Shown: positions 23,915 through 36,310 of the stretch, one piece after another | How positions within the stretch are numbered: position 1 is the stretch's first letter | Layout of the letters: the number at the start of each line of letters is the position of its first letter | Origin: Fasciolopsis buskii | Taxonomy: Eukaryota > Platyhelminthes > Trematoda > Plagiorchiida > Fasciolidae | DNA length: 64,000 bases | Assembly (NCBI GenBank): GCA_008360955.1 | Contig: LUCM01001680.1 | Location: forward strand, 22,477-86,476 | Direction of reading: 5' to 3' | Program-made: the position numbers and the translations under genes | Notes under the pieces: generated by a model | Told to the model about the DNA's origin: nothing | Databases searched by the model: none | What the model saw: only the letters and a program-made list of their open reading frames with translations

Positions 23915-25110
23915 TATTTTGTGAAATAAATAAGAGATTCGAAGACTTCGAGAAACGGTTGATCAGCGCTGTTACCCAGCTGACTTCAGCGGAGGCAGCG
24001 ATCACTAAGCTGGCCCCACTCTCCCATCTCATCGAGCCATCATCAAATCCCTCCTTACACGACCTTGCTTGGGCTAGTTGATTCAGTGTCGTCTGAATCA
24101 CTTAGGCGTATCTAAAATAAAAATGCCATAATATTTAATATCCCGGACCGCCAATCACTGGAGATGGTAAAACAAACTATACTGAATGCGTGCAACATGT
24201 GAGATTACGAAAAATGATTCAGCAGAAATCCTGTCCGCTGGTAATGCAATTCCAGGACGGGAAAGTCGCCCTTGGGTTTAATCGCAATAAAGATACCATT
24301 GCCGTTAATACCCTGTACAAAACTATCAGGATTACGGGGGACAAACCGCCACTCTAGCGAGAGTACTTGGTGTCCAAAAAGTAGCATCGTTCCGACCTTC
24401 TGGACAGAGACCATTAGGTCTCCCTGTCACAACCCCCAAAGCCACAAAACCTAGATTTGGGATCTCCGAATCCCAAACTCTCTCTGAATTATGAGGTAGA
24501 TCTAGACAAGTCACCATGCGCAACTCCTCTCCAAACATCACGCAAAAAATTGCACTTGGAACCATCCACGTCAGAATGCAAATCACCGCTGCAGCCCTCC
24601 AAAATCCCTTCTTCAAAACCCCGGCAGAACTCTGCAAACAAAGCTGCGGGTACTGCGAGAGCATCTGGCCTGCCCTCACTGTCCAAAATCCCTAAAGCCG
24701 GTCACAGTGCCGCTTTCAGTTCTAGCGCTAAGCTCACCCAGCATACCCCAAAGTTACCGTCAAAATGGATGCCAATGACGCAAACGGCTGCCAAGATGCC
24801 ACAACGCGCATCACTCAATGAACAACTAATTATGTCTGGCCCAGTGACTGCAACTTTGACACTGAATAAGCCGACCCACTCTAGAACACTTGAGACATCA
24901 AGATGCAGAAGGCTGACCCTTGCCCCCAGGTTAATCGGTTATCCCCCCACACCCTGCAAAAGCCGCCCAGTTTCCTGTAACTGGACAGCCATTTGGCCAA
25001 ACTCTTACCGACCCGCCACCTTTGACGGACACCATCAGGCACCACCCCGTCCCGCTCCATCCAGCCCAACCACTATCTCCATCGGTACCAACCAAAGTGC
25101 GATGGAATGA
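23915..25110 (+). pseudogene. LINE ORF1 (RNA-binding chaperone) relic
   Basis: The first part reads FEDFEKRLISAVTQLTSAEA near 23,940-23,998, a heptad-like amphipathic stretch typical of the ORF1 coiled coil. It is followed by an FQDGKVALGFNRNKDT segment near 24,250-24,297, as seen in ORF1 RRM-like domains that bind element RNA. The C-terminal half (24,457-25,110) is 217 open codons rich in Pro, Ser, Lys and Thr, probably disordered. At least two stops or frame changes occur before 24,457. The position directly upstream of the endonuclease supports the call. No CCHC zinc knuckle was seen. Confidence 0.5.
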
Positions 25111-25307
25111 AAGTTACTTCCAACCTGGCAGCCTTGTGTGCTATGGAAAAGACCTATTGGCATTCCCCGCCTACTGGCATCTTCCTTACTCCCAACCAAG
25201 CCCCCTGCCTCACATCACTATCCCGTTTATGTCAACCCCTATTTCTCCCCGACCAACCCTCCTCCTGCCTTACCTCCCTTGCATACATCCCACTTTACCC
25301 ACCCTAA

Positions 25308-27960
25308 ATGAAATACTACACCCTTGATGATATTTGCTCCAATTATCCACTTTCAGATGCTAATATTACCGAGCCATTTTCACTGTTACTGTTAAAGGCT
25401 CGCTCGATACTAAATAAGGTGCACGCGCTGCGCCTGTTGGTGTATGGACGTAGATATGATTTCACTCTTATCAGTGAGACATGGCTGACCGACAACACCC
25501 CGACAGAGACATTACTTTAATTGGCTACGATGTTTTCAGGAAATACAGGATAAGTAGGCGGGGGGAGGCTGTCTCATGCACAACAGACACCCTTTCGGCC
25601 TCATGGTAAACTCACCCCAGCTTTGTAAACTAAAAGATTCTACCTTGCTAATTATAACTATCGGGCATCAGGACTTACTGATTAGTTGCATCTACCGCCC
25701 CCCGAGTAAGCGTCAGTCTCAGTTTTTAACCCTAATTGGTGCGGTCAACGCGGCCACCGACCTTACAGATCCCAAGCGAGTGGCGAGCGGCTTCAGAGCC
25801 CCAGGGATTTGTTAGTCGTCTTTCTCCCCCCAAATGTTTTTCCGCGTTTAGTTACGGTATACGACTGGGTGGGCGGACGCAGGATGTTTCAGTACCCACA
25901 AGGGCAAACAGTATTCTGGATCTTATCTTCACAACTGGCTTAACACAGGCGCGCACATCCATAGACAAAAAATTACTCGGATGTGATCATGAAGCCATCT
26001 TCCCTCCATAATTCGCAGCCAAAATTGGGACCGTTTCTTTCTATCGGTGGATCCCCAACTGGCCACTAACGAATTTTACGCAACTCCAAGTGTGTGCCTT
26101 GAACTAATCACTCTAACCCAGTATTGCACAATCTCCAAAAAGGTGAGCAGTCCGGACCGCCTCAAAAATATTTTCTTTGATCCAAACTAGATTCAAAAGA
26201 ACTAAAGATTTTGCTCTAATATTGCAAATGAACTGTCTGTCTAAGGATATTAAGACAATTCTCGATTATCTTCAAAAGAAGAGGGAACTTCAAGCGTTAC
26301 ACTCCAACAAGGCTAAACTGCTGACAACTAAGAACTCCATATCTAGTGCGCACATCACGACTGTCATTTTCAGGGGCACGTGCGCAAATGACCCTCTACT
26401 GATATCAGAGGTGTTCAGTGACTATTTTGCCGCCTCTATGACAACTGACGACAACACCATTATACCGAACATTCCCTTAGTCCTCTCTGCATCCCCTCCA
26501 AGAGTCTCCTTCCACACAAGTGATACTATATCACTGCTGTCACAAATAAAATCGCCCTTCCACGTTAGACCAAACGATCTTACCCCATCCCACTTCAAAT
26601 TTGGGGGTGCAGAAATCCCTATATTTTTGCCCAACCCATCTAATCTTTTCTTAAATTGTGGCACTTTCCCCTACCAATGGGAAACCTCTGTCATTGTTCC
26701 AATTCACAAAAACGATTCAAACCAGGACCCATCTAATAACAGGCCCAAAAATCACACTCCAGCTTTCTCTAGTATTATGGGAAGAATTATAAAAACTGAT
26801 TTAACAACTTATTTGCGTATTTATGATCTTATAAACGCTGACCAACATGGTTTCCTTCAAATTAAATCATGTTCTACGTGCATGACTGTTTTCTTAAGGA
26901 TAGTGACGAGGGTTGCCAACGAAGGAAGGTCGGTGATTATGATTTTTCTAGATATGACGAAATATTTTGATCGCCTATCCCATCGCCAGCTTCTCATGAA
27001 AGTCAAAAGCTAAGGTATAACAACCCTCTTTCTGGCTTGGTTCTCCTCTTATTTGGACTCCAGAATGCGGGTAGTGACTGTAAATGGAACCTTATCCATG
27101 CCCCATCCGATTACTAGTGGATTTATTCAAGGAAGCCTACTAGGTCCATTACTGTGTCTGCTGCACATAAACGATATTTTTTGCATAATTAGCCATCGTA
27201 TTCCTTTTCTGTTTGCAGACGAAATAAAAATTGTATACACTTTTCCCCCTCGTGACCTCAATACCATTAAAGAAAATGTAAAATGTGATCTACTATCGCT
27301 TGGTTCACGGTGCACAGCTTGGTCGACGAAATTTTCGGTCCACAAAAGCAGCATACTCGCATACAAATGCCACATTCTTGCAGGAGTACCTGAAATTAGC
27401 AAGGAAGTCATGCCTTCTCACACTGACAGAGACGTCGGTTTGCATTACTCCAGCGCGTTCAACTTCTCAGAACACACCCTGATACAAGTTCCAAAAGCTG
27501 GGAGACTAATTGGTTTGGTGCATAGAAACTTTAGAAACCAGGAAAGTTGGTAATATATAGAACGCACGTAAGGCCCATCGTGGACTACTGTTCTATCGTG
27601 TGTTCCAATTTGCGGCAGAGTGACAAACTCGAGACTGAGAATGTTCAATGAACATTTACAGAACGACTTCTATGCTACCCTTCCTCGCTAAACTACATGG
27701 AACGTTGCATAAAACTACACCTCGATCCCTTATGGCTGCGTCGAGTCTACATCAATCTCTCCTTCTTCATAAGATTATTGGTAAAAAATATGTGCGTCTG
27801 CGCGCCCCGAAGAAGAAATAATTTTCCCTATGGCTTGCTTCGAGCTGAGTTCTTGGCGTCAGTTCCCATACCGAGGATAGCAATTAGAAAAACTTCATCA
27901 TCAAATTTCCTCCCTGTGGAACAAATTACCTCAACACATAAGGATGATTACTTCTGCATT
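25308..27960 (+). pseudogene. LINE ORF2: EEP endonuclease and reverse transcriptase (broken)
   Basis: EEP endonuclease: LLKARSILNKVHAL and FTLISETWLTD (active-site Glu block) at 25,386-25,491; LLISCIYRPPS near 25,675-25,707; then ANSILDLIFTTGL and GCDHEA, matching the LDLVxT and SDH blocks, near 25,905-25,995. Reverse transcriptase: PNDLTPSHFKFGG, then INADQHGFLQIKSCSTCM near 26,833-26,886, and motif A FLDMTKYFD at 26,945-26,971. GFIQGSLLGPLL starts at 27,119, replacing GVPQG. FADE at 27,212-27,223 replaces the catalytic FADD, losing one aspartate. A C-terminal RPIVDYCSIVCSNL block follows near 27,570-27,610. Frameshifts lie near 25,520, 25,820 and 27,013. The product would have nicked target DNA and reverse-transcribed element RNA. 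Confidence 0.75.
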
Positions 27961-28080
27961 CGTTACCCTTGAAAACGAAATTGGGAAGGCAACAACCGTA
28001 CAAAATTTACTAAACCTGCACGATCCTTACACCCCAGTAGAAAAAGCCTATGAGTTGGGCTTAGGGTACTGAGCAATACA

Positions 28081-31000
28081 ACGCTCGTGGTCTTATCTCA
28101 ACCCACTTAACAAGGTCTAGTCAATTATTAGTATTGGCTTTACCAGTAGTTTCTATAAGTACAAATCACTGTAGGTATACGCAGAAAAACTCCGTCAATG
28201 AAACAAGTCAGCGCGGTTTCTTACCCAACTTCTATCTCGTTTGGTGCTTATGTAGCACGTCATATAAACAAGACATGTATTCATATCACAGTCCCACTTA
28301 CTGCCGAACTAATATCCACATAAATTCTTTCTTCTGCATGCAATCAACAGTTAGACTATTCTAAGCGCGAAGTTCGGCATCAAATAGTGCCTCCTTCCAA
28401 GTAACATTTATCAATTCTCGTTCTTACATTTTCACGCACCATAACCCTCAGCTGGAATACCTCCAGATTGCCATCTCTCCCTTTTCCATCCCAGTTGTGT
28501 GCGCTTGCACTTGTGTTTTTGAAGGGCCCACGATCCAGTTTCTGGCCCCATTTCGCACTTCTCAACACACCGTGAAAGCCAGCTGACCCGAGGCTTAGAT
28601 AAACCACCCGAGGACGAAAAAATTCGAACTGCTCCAAGGCTGCGAAGACCTGGACATCGCTTCTAATTCGCATAATTCACCAACGTAACCTGATGACCCT
28701 GTTGTACGTCTGCCTAGAAATCGAGGCCATATAATCCGATCCACGATGCTTGCGATTCTTTTGGCGGACAAGTCCTCCCGATTGCACAGAACTGCCCGTC
28801 CGTGTCTAACATTCCCGCCTCGTCGACACCCAACTGCCACGAAGACACCCACACTTGGATCCCTGTTCCAGATGCCGCTACCATCGTCTATCGCGAACAT
28901 CACCCCCAATTTTCACCTCGGCAATTGCGGCTATCATTGCACCAGTAATTGCTATCAGCCAAACCCTCAAGCGCAAACAAAGAAGCAAGGAAACTTGCTT
29001 TTGTTTTACACTGCCTTACCAGCATCAGGCACATCATTCAGCGCGTATCATATTACTCCTCACTTTCCTCAGTGCCGACGACGTTTTTATTCTTCGTGTC
29101 TTCAAATAATGGTTGGCTAAAACTCTTCACCAGTGTTCTTCCTCCTTCCGCATTTTAAAATGGCTTCTAACAAATTTCTTGGCTCCAGGATCCATGATAA
29201 AATGACCGACGTTCTTTTTCATATCCGCTTAATGCATTGTTTCTATCGGCCATCAAACCCTCTCCATCAGCTGCTTTGGTCCGTTTTTCACAAGCTTTTA
29301 TCTTTCACTCAGGTTCTTGGGTGACCTTCTTCATGCCAGTTTAACATTCATGTCAATTGTATAGACCTGTTAAATCCGAACACTACAGACACCTCCACAG
29401 CTGACGCCATCTTCCAGTTGAAATATGCACCTGCGATACGCATCATTGGTGCATATAAACACCGTGTTTATCTTCGTATGACGGTTTTGCTATTTCCCCT
29501 CATTTTGTACCCAAATGTTTACTCACTTGTTCGATGTGACTTGCAATACCCCTGTAACATCTGATGATGCAACCAAGCATGCCTCTCGAAGTATTTGAGA
29601 AATGTACCGATATATACCCCGAATTACCTCATCTTCTAGAGGGAATCTGCCGGTGTATATCTGTGTGTTCTTGAACGAAGTAATCTTTGCCTTACTTTGG
29701 CTGCTGATACCGAACAATTTTACTGCGTCGTCCTTGGGAAAATGAAGTACTAGACAGGGGTAAGTTGGGTAACTTTGTCCGGGCCCTGTGAAATAACGCG
29801 GTTGATAGAGAGTGTTAATTGCACTCCTGATGGTCCATTTAACCGACTGCGGTAGAAATTCATCAGGGGATTTAAGGACAGTAGCATTCTTAGCATTATT
29901 GATTCGTCTAAAACTATCGGGTTCCATGCCGTCCTTGTATCTGCTGGTTTTAAATAGGTTGCGGGAGTCGGTTGCGTTTGTCGGCTCAGCATTGCTAGCC
30001 AGAGGAGGGCTTCCTGAATGCGCATCCTTTATCGATTGTACTCTGCTGGACATGGCGCGGATCATTCGCTCAGGGTCGGTGACCTTACACATGGCTTTTC
30101 TGTAGATATTTAAGGATGCTATCCAGCTTTGCTTGATACCCTCAGGTATTCGAGATTTCGTGCTATTCTAATGTTTACCAGTGCCAGCGGTTCACTTCAG
30201 CGTGATCAGACTCCTCTGTTTTGCCAAGCATCTAGATATTTTCGCCTTGCATAGCAAAACTACCCGAGATTGACTGAGTTATGGACAGATAAAAGACACT
30301 AAGGTGGAACGAAAACGTGATTAGAACTAATACTAGGACAGGTCTCCGGGTGCTTCTAATCGAAAAAACAATTATTTGGATGGATAATTCTGGTGCTGTG
30401 TAATAAGAATGCTCTTGAAGCATTAGCGGATAACAATTGAAGATTTGATAATTTGAGGTTGACGAAAACATCTACAGAACATTTTGGTAACAGCTTGGTA
30501 GAAAAATTTGGCAAAACTTTCTAATGAAAGCGCCCTCAAAATGCGCTCAAAAATAGCAGAATAAAACCACAGAAACCTAACAACTACCGAGAATAATGTG
30601 TTGCAGCAACTATTCGCTACAGATTATCAAATGCAGCAGCAAAGTAGAAGCGTGATCCAGGATTGATATTTCTTAATAACTTCCTACGGATGTTTTTGAA
30701 CGGATGAGATCCAGCTGGCTCAGAAATTTATAAAGCACTGAAAACCACCCACCGCCAAGGAAAATTAACAGAGTGGCTTTGAGTGATGAAAATGTTACGA
30801 TAAAGCACAAAAATCAAATACTCCGAGTATCTTCTAAGGTCTGCGTAACAAAATCTCAACTTCTCGGTGGTTCGGCAATAATAGTTGACTAGGCTAACCA
30901 TTTTCATGTTAAAAACAATTTTTATGCCTTTTTCCGTCTTCGTATGGCCTCCAAAACAGTTTGGTTTAGCCTTTTGAGTTTGCTGACTGTCTATCACTTA

Positions 31001-31750
31001 TTTCCGGATAATTTCAACCGACACTATTAGCCACAGAAACCATTTATATTTTATTTCCTCATTTCTACTAATTTCATGATCTTCATTTTGTATTCCCTGC
31101 TGCTCATCCACCCGGAAACAAACAAGCTACTGTAGCTCTGAGCGTCAGTACAAGCCGGCGGAACCTGGTATTGTTGGCCCCCGCCTTGAAGCACTATCAG
31201 TTTTATTGTCCACTCTCCTGTACAAAGCCTTGCCCTGTTTTTTGTTCAATTAGTCTTTGTCCAACAGCTGAACAACCATTTATAAATTGTTCATTCAAAC
31301 ATACAAAACGATCCCACGGCCTAAATGCTTCTCAATAAACTTCGAGGAACATGTGAATAATATTATTATTGCACGTATGTCTGCATAAATGCATGCAATT
31401 GTGCCTTCGTAATTATGTATATGTGCATTTATTTGCACAAGCTTGCGTGAAATTATGGGAAATTAAGTGGGTATTTATCCATATATTTACCTATGGACAC
31501 TTATGCCTAAATGTACACATTCGCGGGTGACCACCTATAACCAATTATTTATGTATGCAGATGCACAGTGACTGTTTAGTTCCTGGCCGCGCGACCCTGA
31601 GACAAGTCAAACCACGCTGTTGACCGCCCCGGGTGCCTCATCTCAGATGGACCATCACGATTGTCCACAGTTACTATCACTACTGTAATGCCGCGCAACC
31701 CCCCAACCTCCAAACCCGTACCGCCAGAGAACACCATAATCTCCAATATT
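28081..31750. other. Long gene-free stretch with several unrecognised open frames
   Basis: Contains overlapping open frames of 97-124 codons at 28.4-29.1 kb and a 189-codon minus-strand frame at 29.5-30.1 kb (listed separately), none recognised. From 30.2 to 31.6 kb the DNA becomes visibly AT-richer with ATT and TTAT runs. No splice-consistent gene model could be assembled. Confidence 0.35.
29523..30092 (-). other. Unrecognised 189-codon open frame
   Basis: The frame runs leftward from 30,092 to 29,523. The predicted product is basic with many Ser, Arg and Lys and shows no membrane segment, signal peptide or domain I know. Its composition is protein-like (balanced charged residues, few low-complexity runs), unlike the pyrimidine-driven frames elsewhere. 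It could be a LINE ORF1 remnant or a genuine exon. No neighbouring coding block on the same strand supports either. Confidence 0.25.
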
Positions 31751-32239
31751 AATCAAGGATAACACAAGTCATTCATGGCAAGTGTATTCAAGGATTGTTT
31801 GTAAATCTCAAACGTACCCGGATACTTCCCGCCACACACCATAATCCGCTCCCGGCCGCATAAGTCCAGTGACCATTTTTGTAAGTTCCATTGTCTCTCT
31901 GTCCACAATTTTTCGTATACTTTCGTCCCGTAAATTGTCTGATGCAACCTTGAAGGTTTCCTGCTGTTTCATTTTAAGCATTATTTTGACTACTGAATGT
32001 TGTTGATTACCATTCTCTATCCACCTCATATGATATCCAGTGTGATTTCCATTCTCCATCCCGCTGCTACATCCATATTGATCTTCATCTTTACCATATT
32101 ACCCTCCTGATTTTTGATGGACCCGGCCACTTGACAATACCCACCATTTCTCCCCAGCCAAAGTATGCGCCGGCGATGCGCACCTTTGATGCATTTAAAC
32201 ATGGACTGACTCGCAGTGCGCGACTCATAGTCGGCCCCA
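31751..32239. other. Gene-free stretch, possible old repeat
   Basis: Minus-strand frames of 64 and 83 codons overlap at 31,753-32,059 and are not recognised. Positions 32,161-32,204 resemble 29,422-29,460, so part of this interval is repetitive. Confidence 0.3.
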
Positions 32240-32456
32240 GAAAGTTATGGCATCGGATTATCTAGCTCTGATTCGAAGCCCAAAACTCGTGATTAGCCCA
32301 TCTTATTGCAGGTTATGTTCATTAGAGCACAGAAACTGCATCTTTACGACTAAATTTTGTCTCACGATTTCCAATGCGCCATTTATGTGTAAATGTGATC
32401 TTGCCTTGCGCATGACTCTCGAATTTCGAGAAATATACCCATTATTATTATTATTA
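32240..32456 (+). repeat. LINE 3' untranslated tail ending in an ATT repeat
   Basis: Partner of 13,600-13,800: the shared GATCTTGCCTTG block at about 32,396-32,407 is followed by GCATGACTCTCG, a GAGAAATATA stretch and five ATT units ending near 32,456. Same orientation as the other copy. Confidence 0.5.
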
Positions 32457-35400
32457 CTTCTTCGTACACATAGATCCGTATGCATTTAACCTACTGAAGT
32501 TTCACTAGTAAATTTTCTCAAGACCATTGGAAAAACAAGTTTCAAGCAAATATAACTATAGGAATCCCATGCGCAATTGAAATCTTTGAAATTAAACATG
32601 AAAAAAGGGCAATGAAACTTAGATCATCATTTATCGCTGATGGACGGGCGTGTAAAATTTATATTACCACGCACAAATATGTATAGGTAAACATAATTGT
32701 AACATTTTCGCTGGCCCTTGTTCTTTTGGTAACAAGATCACGCGGTGCCCCTTAGTTCTGCACAATACAAAGCAAATTTATGATGTGAACTGCTCCTCGT
32801 AATTATTTTCACTTCAAGGTGCACATCAATCAAGCCAGATTTTTACGGGTATCGCTTAGTCTAAACCAACTGATGGCAAATCTGATTTCGTCTCCAATCA
32901 ATTGTTTTTCTTAAACCATGCCAGCCGCAGCATTGTACATTTCCCATATCGCTTTGGGTGGTTGAAGCCGAACCACTATTTCCAATTTCCTTCTTCCTGA
33001 TACTTCAAGATCGATGGATTAAATTTTACTTCTTAATTTTTCCCGGGCCATAATCCTTTGGATCTCTTTCCTACTAATAAATTTCGTGTTTCCCACTTTG
33101 CTCTTCTGGGGCCAGATATGAACCTTACCTCACGACCCGATCATATTCACTAGGTTATCCACGGCCTCAGCTGCAATTTATCCGCCTCATTTCACATTAA
33201 CGTCTACTTTGCATACCACTGGGGCTCACAAGAAGCACATATACCAGTGAAATCTGGAGGATACCTAAGACTGACCCTTGCCGCTTACTAGGCAAATGAA
33301 TTGGTTGTACCCATTTCGAGTGCACACCTACCGCTATTCACACAGCTTTCCAACTTGCAGACAAGTTAATGACACGAATATGTCTCTCCCCTTTCTCCAC
33401 TCATTCCCGAACATTTCATTTCATTTATTTGTTTCATCCCTGCTTCTGTCACTTGTCATAACACCCAACCGGAATTTTGCTGAGCCGCCATTTCCTCTTA
33501 ATTATTTCAGATTGTGTAGCCGACTGGCCGCACAATAACCCATCGGACCGCCTCCCATTATTTTGGTTCCAGATCGCCTCCTACGCAACTGCGCTTGGAC
33601 TTCAAATACAATCTGAGCATTGACGCCACGCCATCGTTTTCACATATAGCACTGCTTCTGATCATCCCGTCCATCCTGACTTCCAGTGAACTTTGGACTT
33701 TGGGTTCATGTCCTTCTCTACTTTTGCATCCCCATCCGACCAGCTGGTAGCATGACCCAGGTCTACAGGCCCACTAAGAAACCCAGGGTATGCCAAGAAC
33801 AAAGACAATGGCTGGCCATTTCTGTATGCTTGCCTTCCTGACCGTCCCGACCCAGTCGCTAACCCCTCAATAAGTATGATATCCTTGCTTTTAGTTGACT
33901 GAATGTCATCTGACCTATCAGATGACTCATCAGTAATCACATCCATAGTTTAGTAGTCACGTCACTAACGTTTGCTTGAATCGTAGTTACTTCTTTTCCG
34001 AGGGTACCGCGTTCATCCTTCATCCGTTTTTGCTTTCTCACAAGTGTTCCAGTAGAAATCCTTTTCAATCATTATAGTTCGTTATTGAATTGTTTTCGTC
34101 ACTGGGCTTTTTTTCGAGGTCATTAATTTTTCGTCAGCCCCACCCTGAAACATTCTAGCGAGATAACCCGTATTTTATTTTCTTCCTCCAATTTGATCCC
34201 ATAGGTACATCTTCTTATTCGCATCTTCGCTTTTATAACGTCTTATATCAGATTGCTCCCAACGTACCATCTGTCTTCAAGTGGATTTATTAAACCACGC
34301 TTTCCGATGTGTAAGAGCACATCTCCAAAGAATCTTGATTCCCACCACTGAGGGCGACTTTTGTAGTTTCCGTGACAGATTATTGCTCACTGATACATTT
34401 GAACAAAACGTGCATTACCATTGCCCACTGCTCAAGATGTATGCTTATATCTCTGTGATAGCCTTGCATCACGTCCGTTTTGCCTTTAGTAGTAAGTTGA
34501 CTAAGGCTGATTGCACACATTTAACCTCAGTCCCCCCGCAACCGTATATACCTTACGCCATGAATTTCTTTACCAGCTAACCTAGCCTTGAGCCAGCCTC
34601 TGGAAATTCAAGATTTATGCACAGTAATATTATTGTTGTAAATACGATGGCGCTCTTCCATATCGGGCCAGCTCCAAATCTCATTGCTAAACCGGTTCAG
34701 TACGAAAGCATGAGGAGAACAAACTCTAGCTTTTTAGCGCTTGAGAAAGAAAACTCACGCACCAATGGCCTAATGCTAACGGAAGAACAGAAATTAAGTA
34801 AATAGCTCCGAACGGCGATACTCTTAACCTGATAATAGAGCCCCAGCATGAGGCAGATTTGCGTTCACGGTCGTCCGGTTCCATCGGGGGTCGTCGTAAT
34901 GGTATTCGTGCTTCCCCGATCGCTCCTGTTCCGACGGCATCCTGCACTGTTGGAAGTGGAATGTCGCTACAGATGATCAACTTACCGCTGCCCTTTGCTC
35001 CCCTCAAGTGGATCTTGATGATACTGGTAACCAATCACTCAACGCCGTCATGGACACTTGCCAACTACAGTTTCCACCCCAGCAAAGGACACACACCACG
35101 GCAGCATGTTCCGGGAAATCGGTACTTCACAAAACAAAGCGTCACCAGGTTAGCTTACTGAGAAGCCCATCGCCGGGACTCCAAACATCTTACGTCCCCC
35201 TTTATAAAATTGACCTGTCTTGGCATAATGTGGCATCAAACGGGACAATATATCCAGTCCTCTTCTGTAATCCCGTCCTGCCTCCGTAGCTTAGCACATC
35301 AGCCTCTAAGCCCTTTTTGTTCGCTGGCCATGCAGATTCGGCCCCCGAATGCAAAACATAAGAAAAGAGAGCGAGTGCATAGGCCCAAGAAAGGTGGCTT

Positions 35401-35724
35401 ATCGCCAGGCAAGCTGTCTTTCCGTAAACCAACTCAAGCCTGAAATTAGCATTAACTTTTACGTGATTTATTCCGAGTACTTTCTAGTTCGCACCTACGC
35501 CAACTGCATGGGCGTACCATGTAAACCGCCAGAAATCCGACATTCGGCGCAAGATAAATGACCTCGCTTTTTAGTTGCCGCTCAACGTGGCTCACTCCGG
35601 ATATACATTATGGAGTGGCGGCTATCACAGGGTCCTAATGTCATCATAAAATATTAACTCAGAGGAAACGCTGACAGGGTGGTATCATATCTTAACTTTT
35701 CTCGCTAATATGCCTATCAAAATA
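32457..35724. other. Long gene-free stretch, mostly unreadable
   Basis: No coding family was recognised. Positions 33,405-33,470 (TTTCATTTATTTGTTTCAT and then a CTTGTCATAACACC-like run) resemble 12,297-12,345, next to the LINE tail at 12.4 kb, so a degraded element end may be present. At 34,820-35,160 there is an Arg- and Ser-rich open frame of 100 codons that I cannot assign. Confidence 0.35.
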
Positions 35725-36310
35725 TCCCCAACTGACGCAATGTGGGTCAGGATTAGCATCGTTATTTCAGAAAATCTTTTGGTACACATTATTTACCGGC
35801 AGTTGTAAGTCAACTTCGAGGAATCCCAGGCAAGTGTGAAAAAGCAAATGAATATTTACGGCAGCTGCCATTTCTCGATTTCCTGTTCTAGGCGACTTGA
35901 ACGTTCTGACTGACAATTGGCTGGAAGGCAGCTCCACGAAACTATTCGACCGGGCACTTGATCAGTTGGTTACAGACAAGTATTATTTTCAACGTGCTTT
36001 TTACTTGAGATTATTTGACGGACATTTGGTGCTCGCAGTCTAAACCTCTGTCTGCTATAATTATGGCGAATTAGGGACGACATATTTTTGATTTTCCGCC
36101 AACTTTCACCTGGGCGGAAGGACCATTCTTTATAAGTTGGAGTCTTGAAAATCTTAGGGGAGTTCCAAAAACGTATTCAAGCTGCGATATGCAACTAATT
36201 CTCCCAAGAACTTCTTCATCGACAGAGTGGTCTCCATGGAATGGCCTCTCTGATGAAATAATTGGTGTCTCAAGAAAAGGCACTTCTGAGTTAATGTTGG
36301 ATAAGTTTAT
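35725..36310 (+). pseudogene. LINE EEP endonuclease fragment
   Basis: The plus strand reads MWVRISIVISENLLVHIIYR near 35,742-35,800 (family pattern E-x-xWVxI then LLVGxIYRPP). It continues as FPVLGDLNVLTDNWLEG near 35,880-35,930, where the family has VLLGDFN-x-P, with Phe changed to Leu. FDGHLVLAV follows near 36,015-36,040, in place of the LDLVF block. The domain is the endonuclease that nicks target DNA for LINE insertion. No reverse transcriptase follows directly, so this is an isolated fragment. Confidence 0.55.

Larger units (their letters stand above)
23880..28080 (+). mobile_element. Nearly full-length Jockey/CR1-like LINE
   Basis: This is the most complete retroelement in the window, about 4.2 kb. 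It holds an ORF1-like region (about 23,915-25,110), an EEP endonuclease (25,308-26,010), a reverse transcriptase (26,177-27,553) and a C-terminal/3' region to about 28,080. All blocks are on the plus strand and in canonical order. ORF2 is split into at least four frames and both GVPQG and the catalytic FADD are altered, so it cannot be active. Long stretches stay open, including 278 and 217 codons, which suggests it is younger than the other copies. Its ends are estimates; I saw no clear target-site duplication. Confidence 0.7.
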
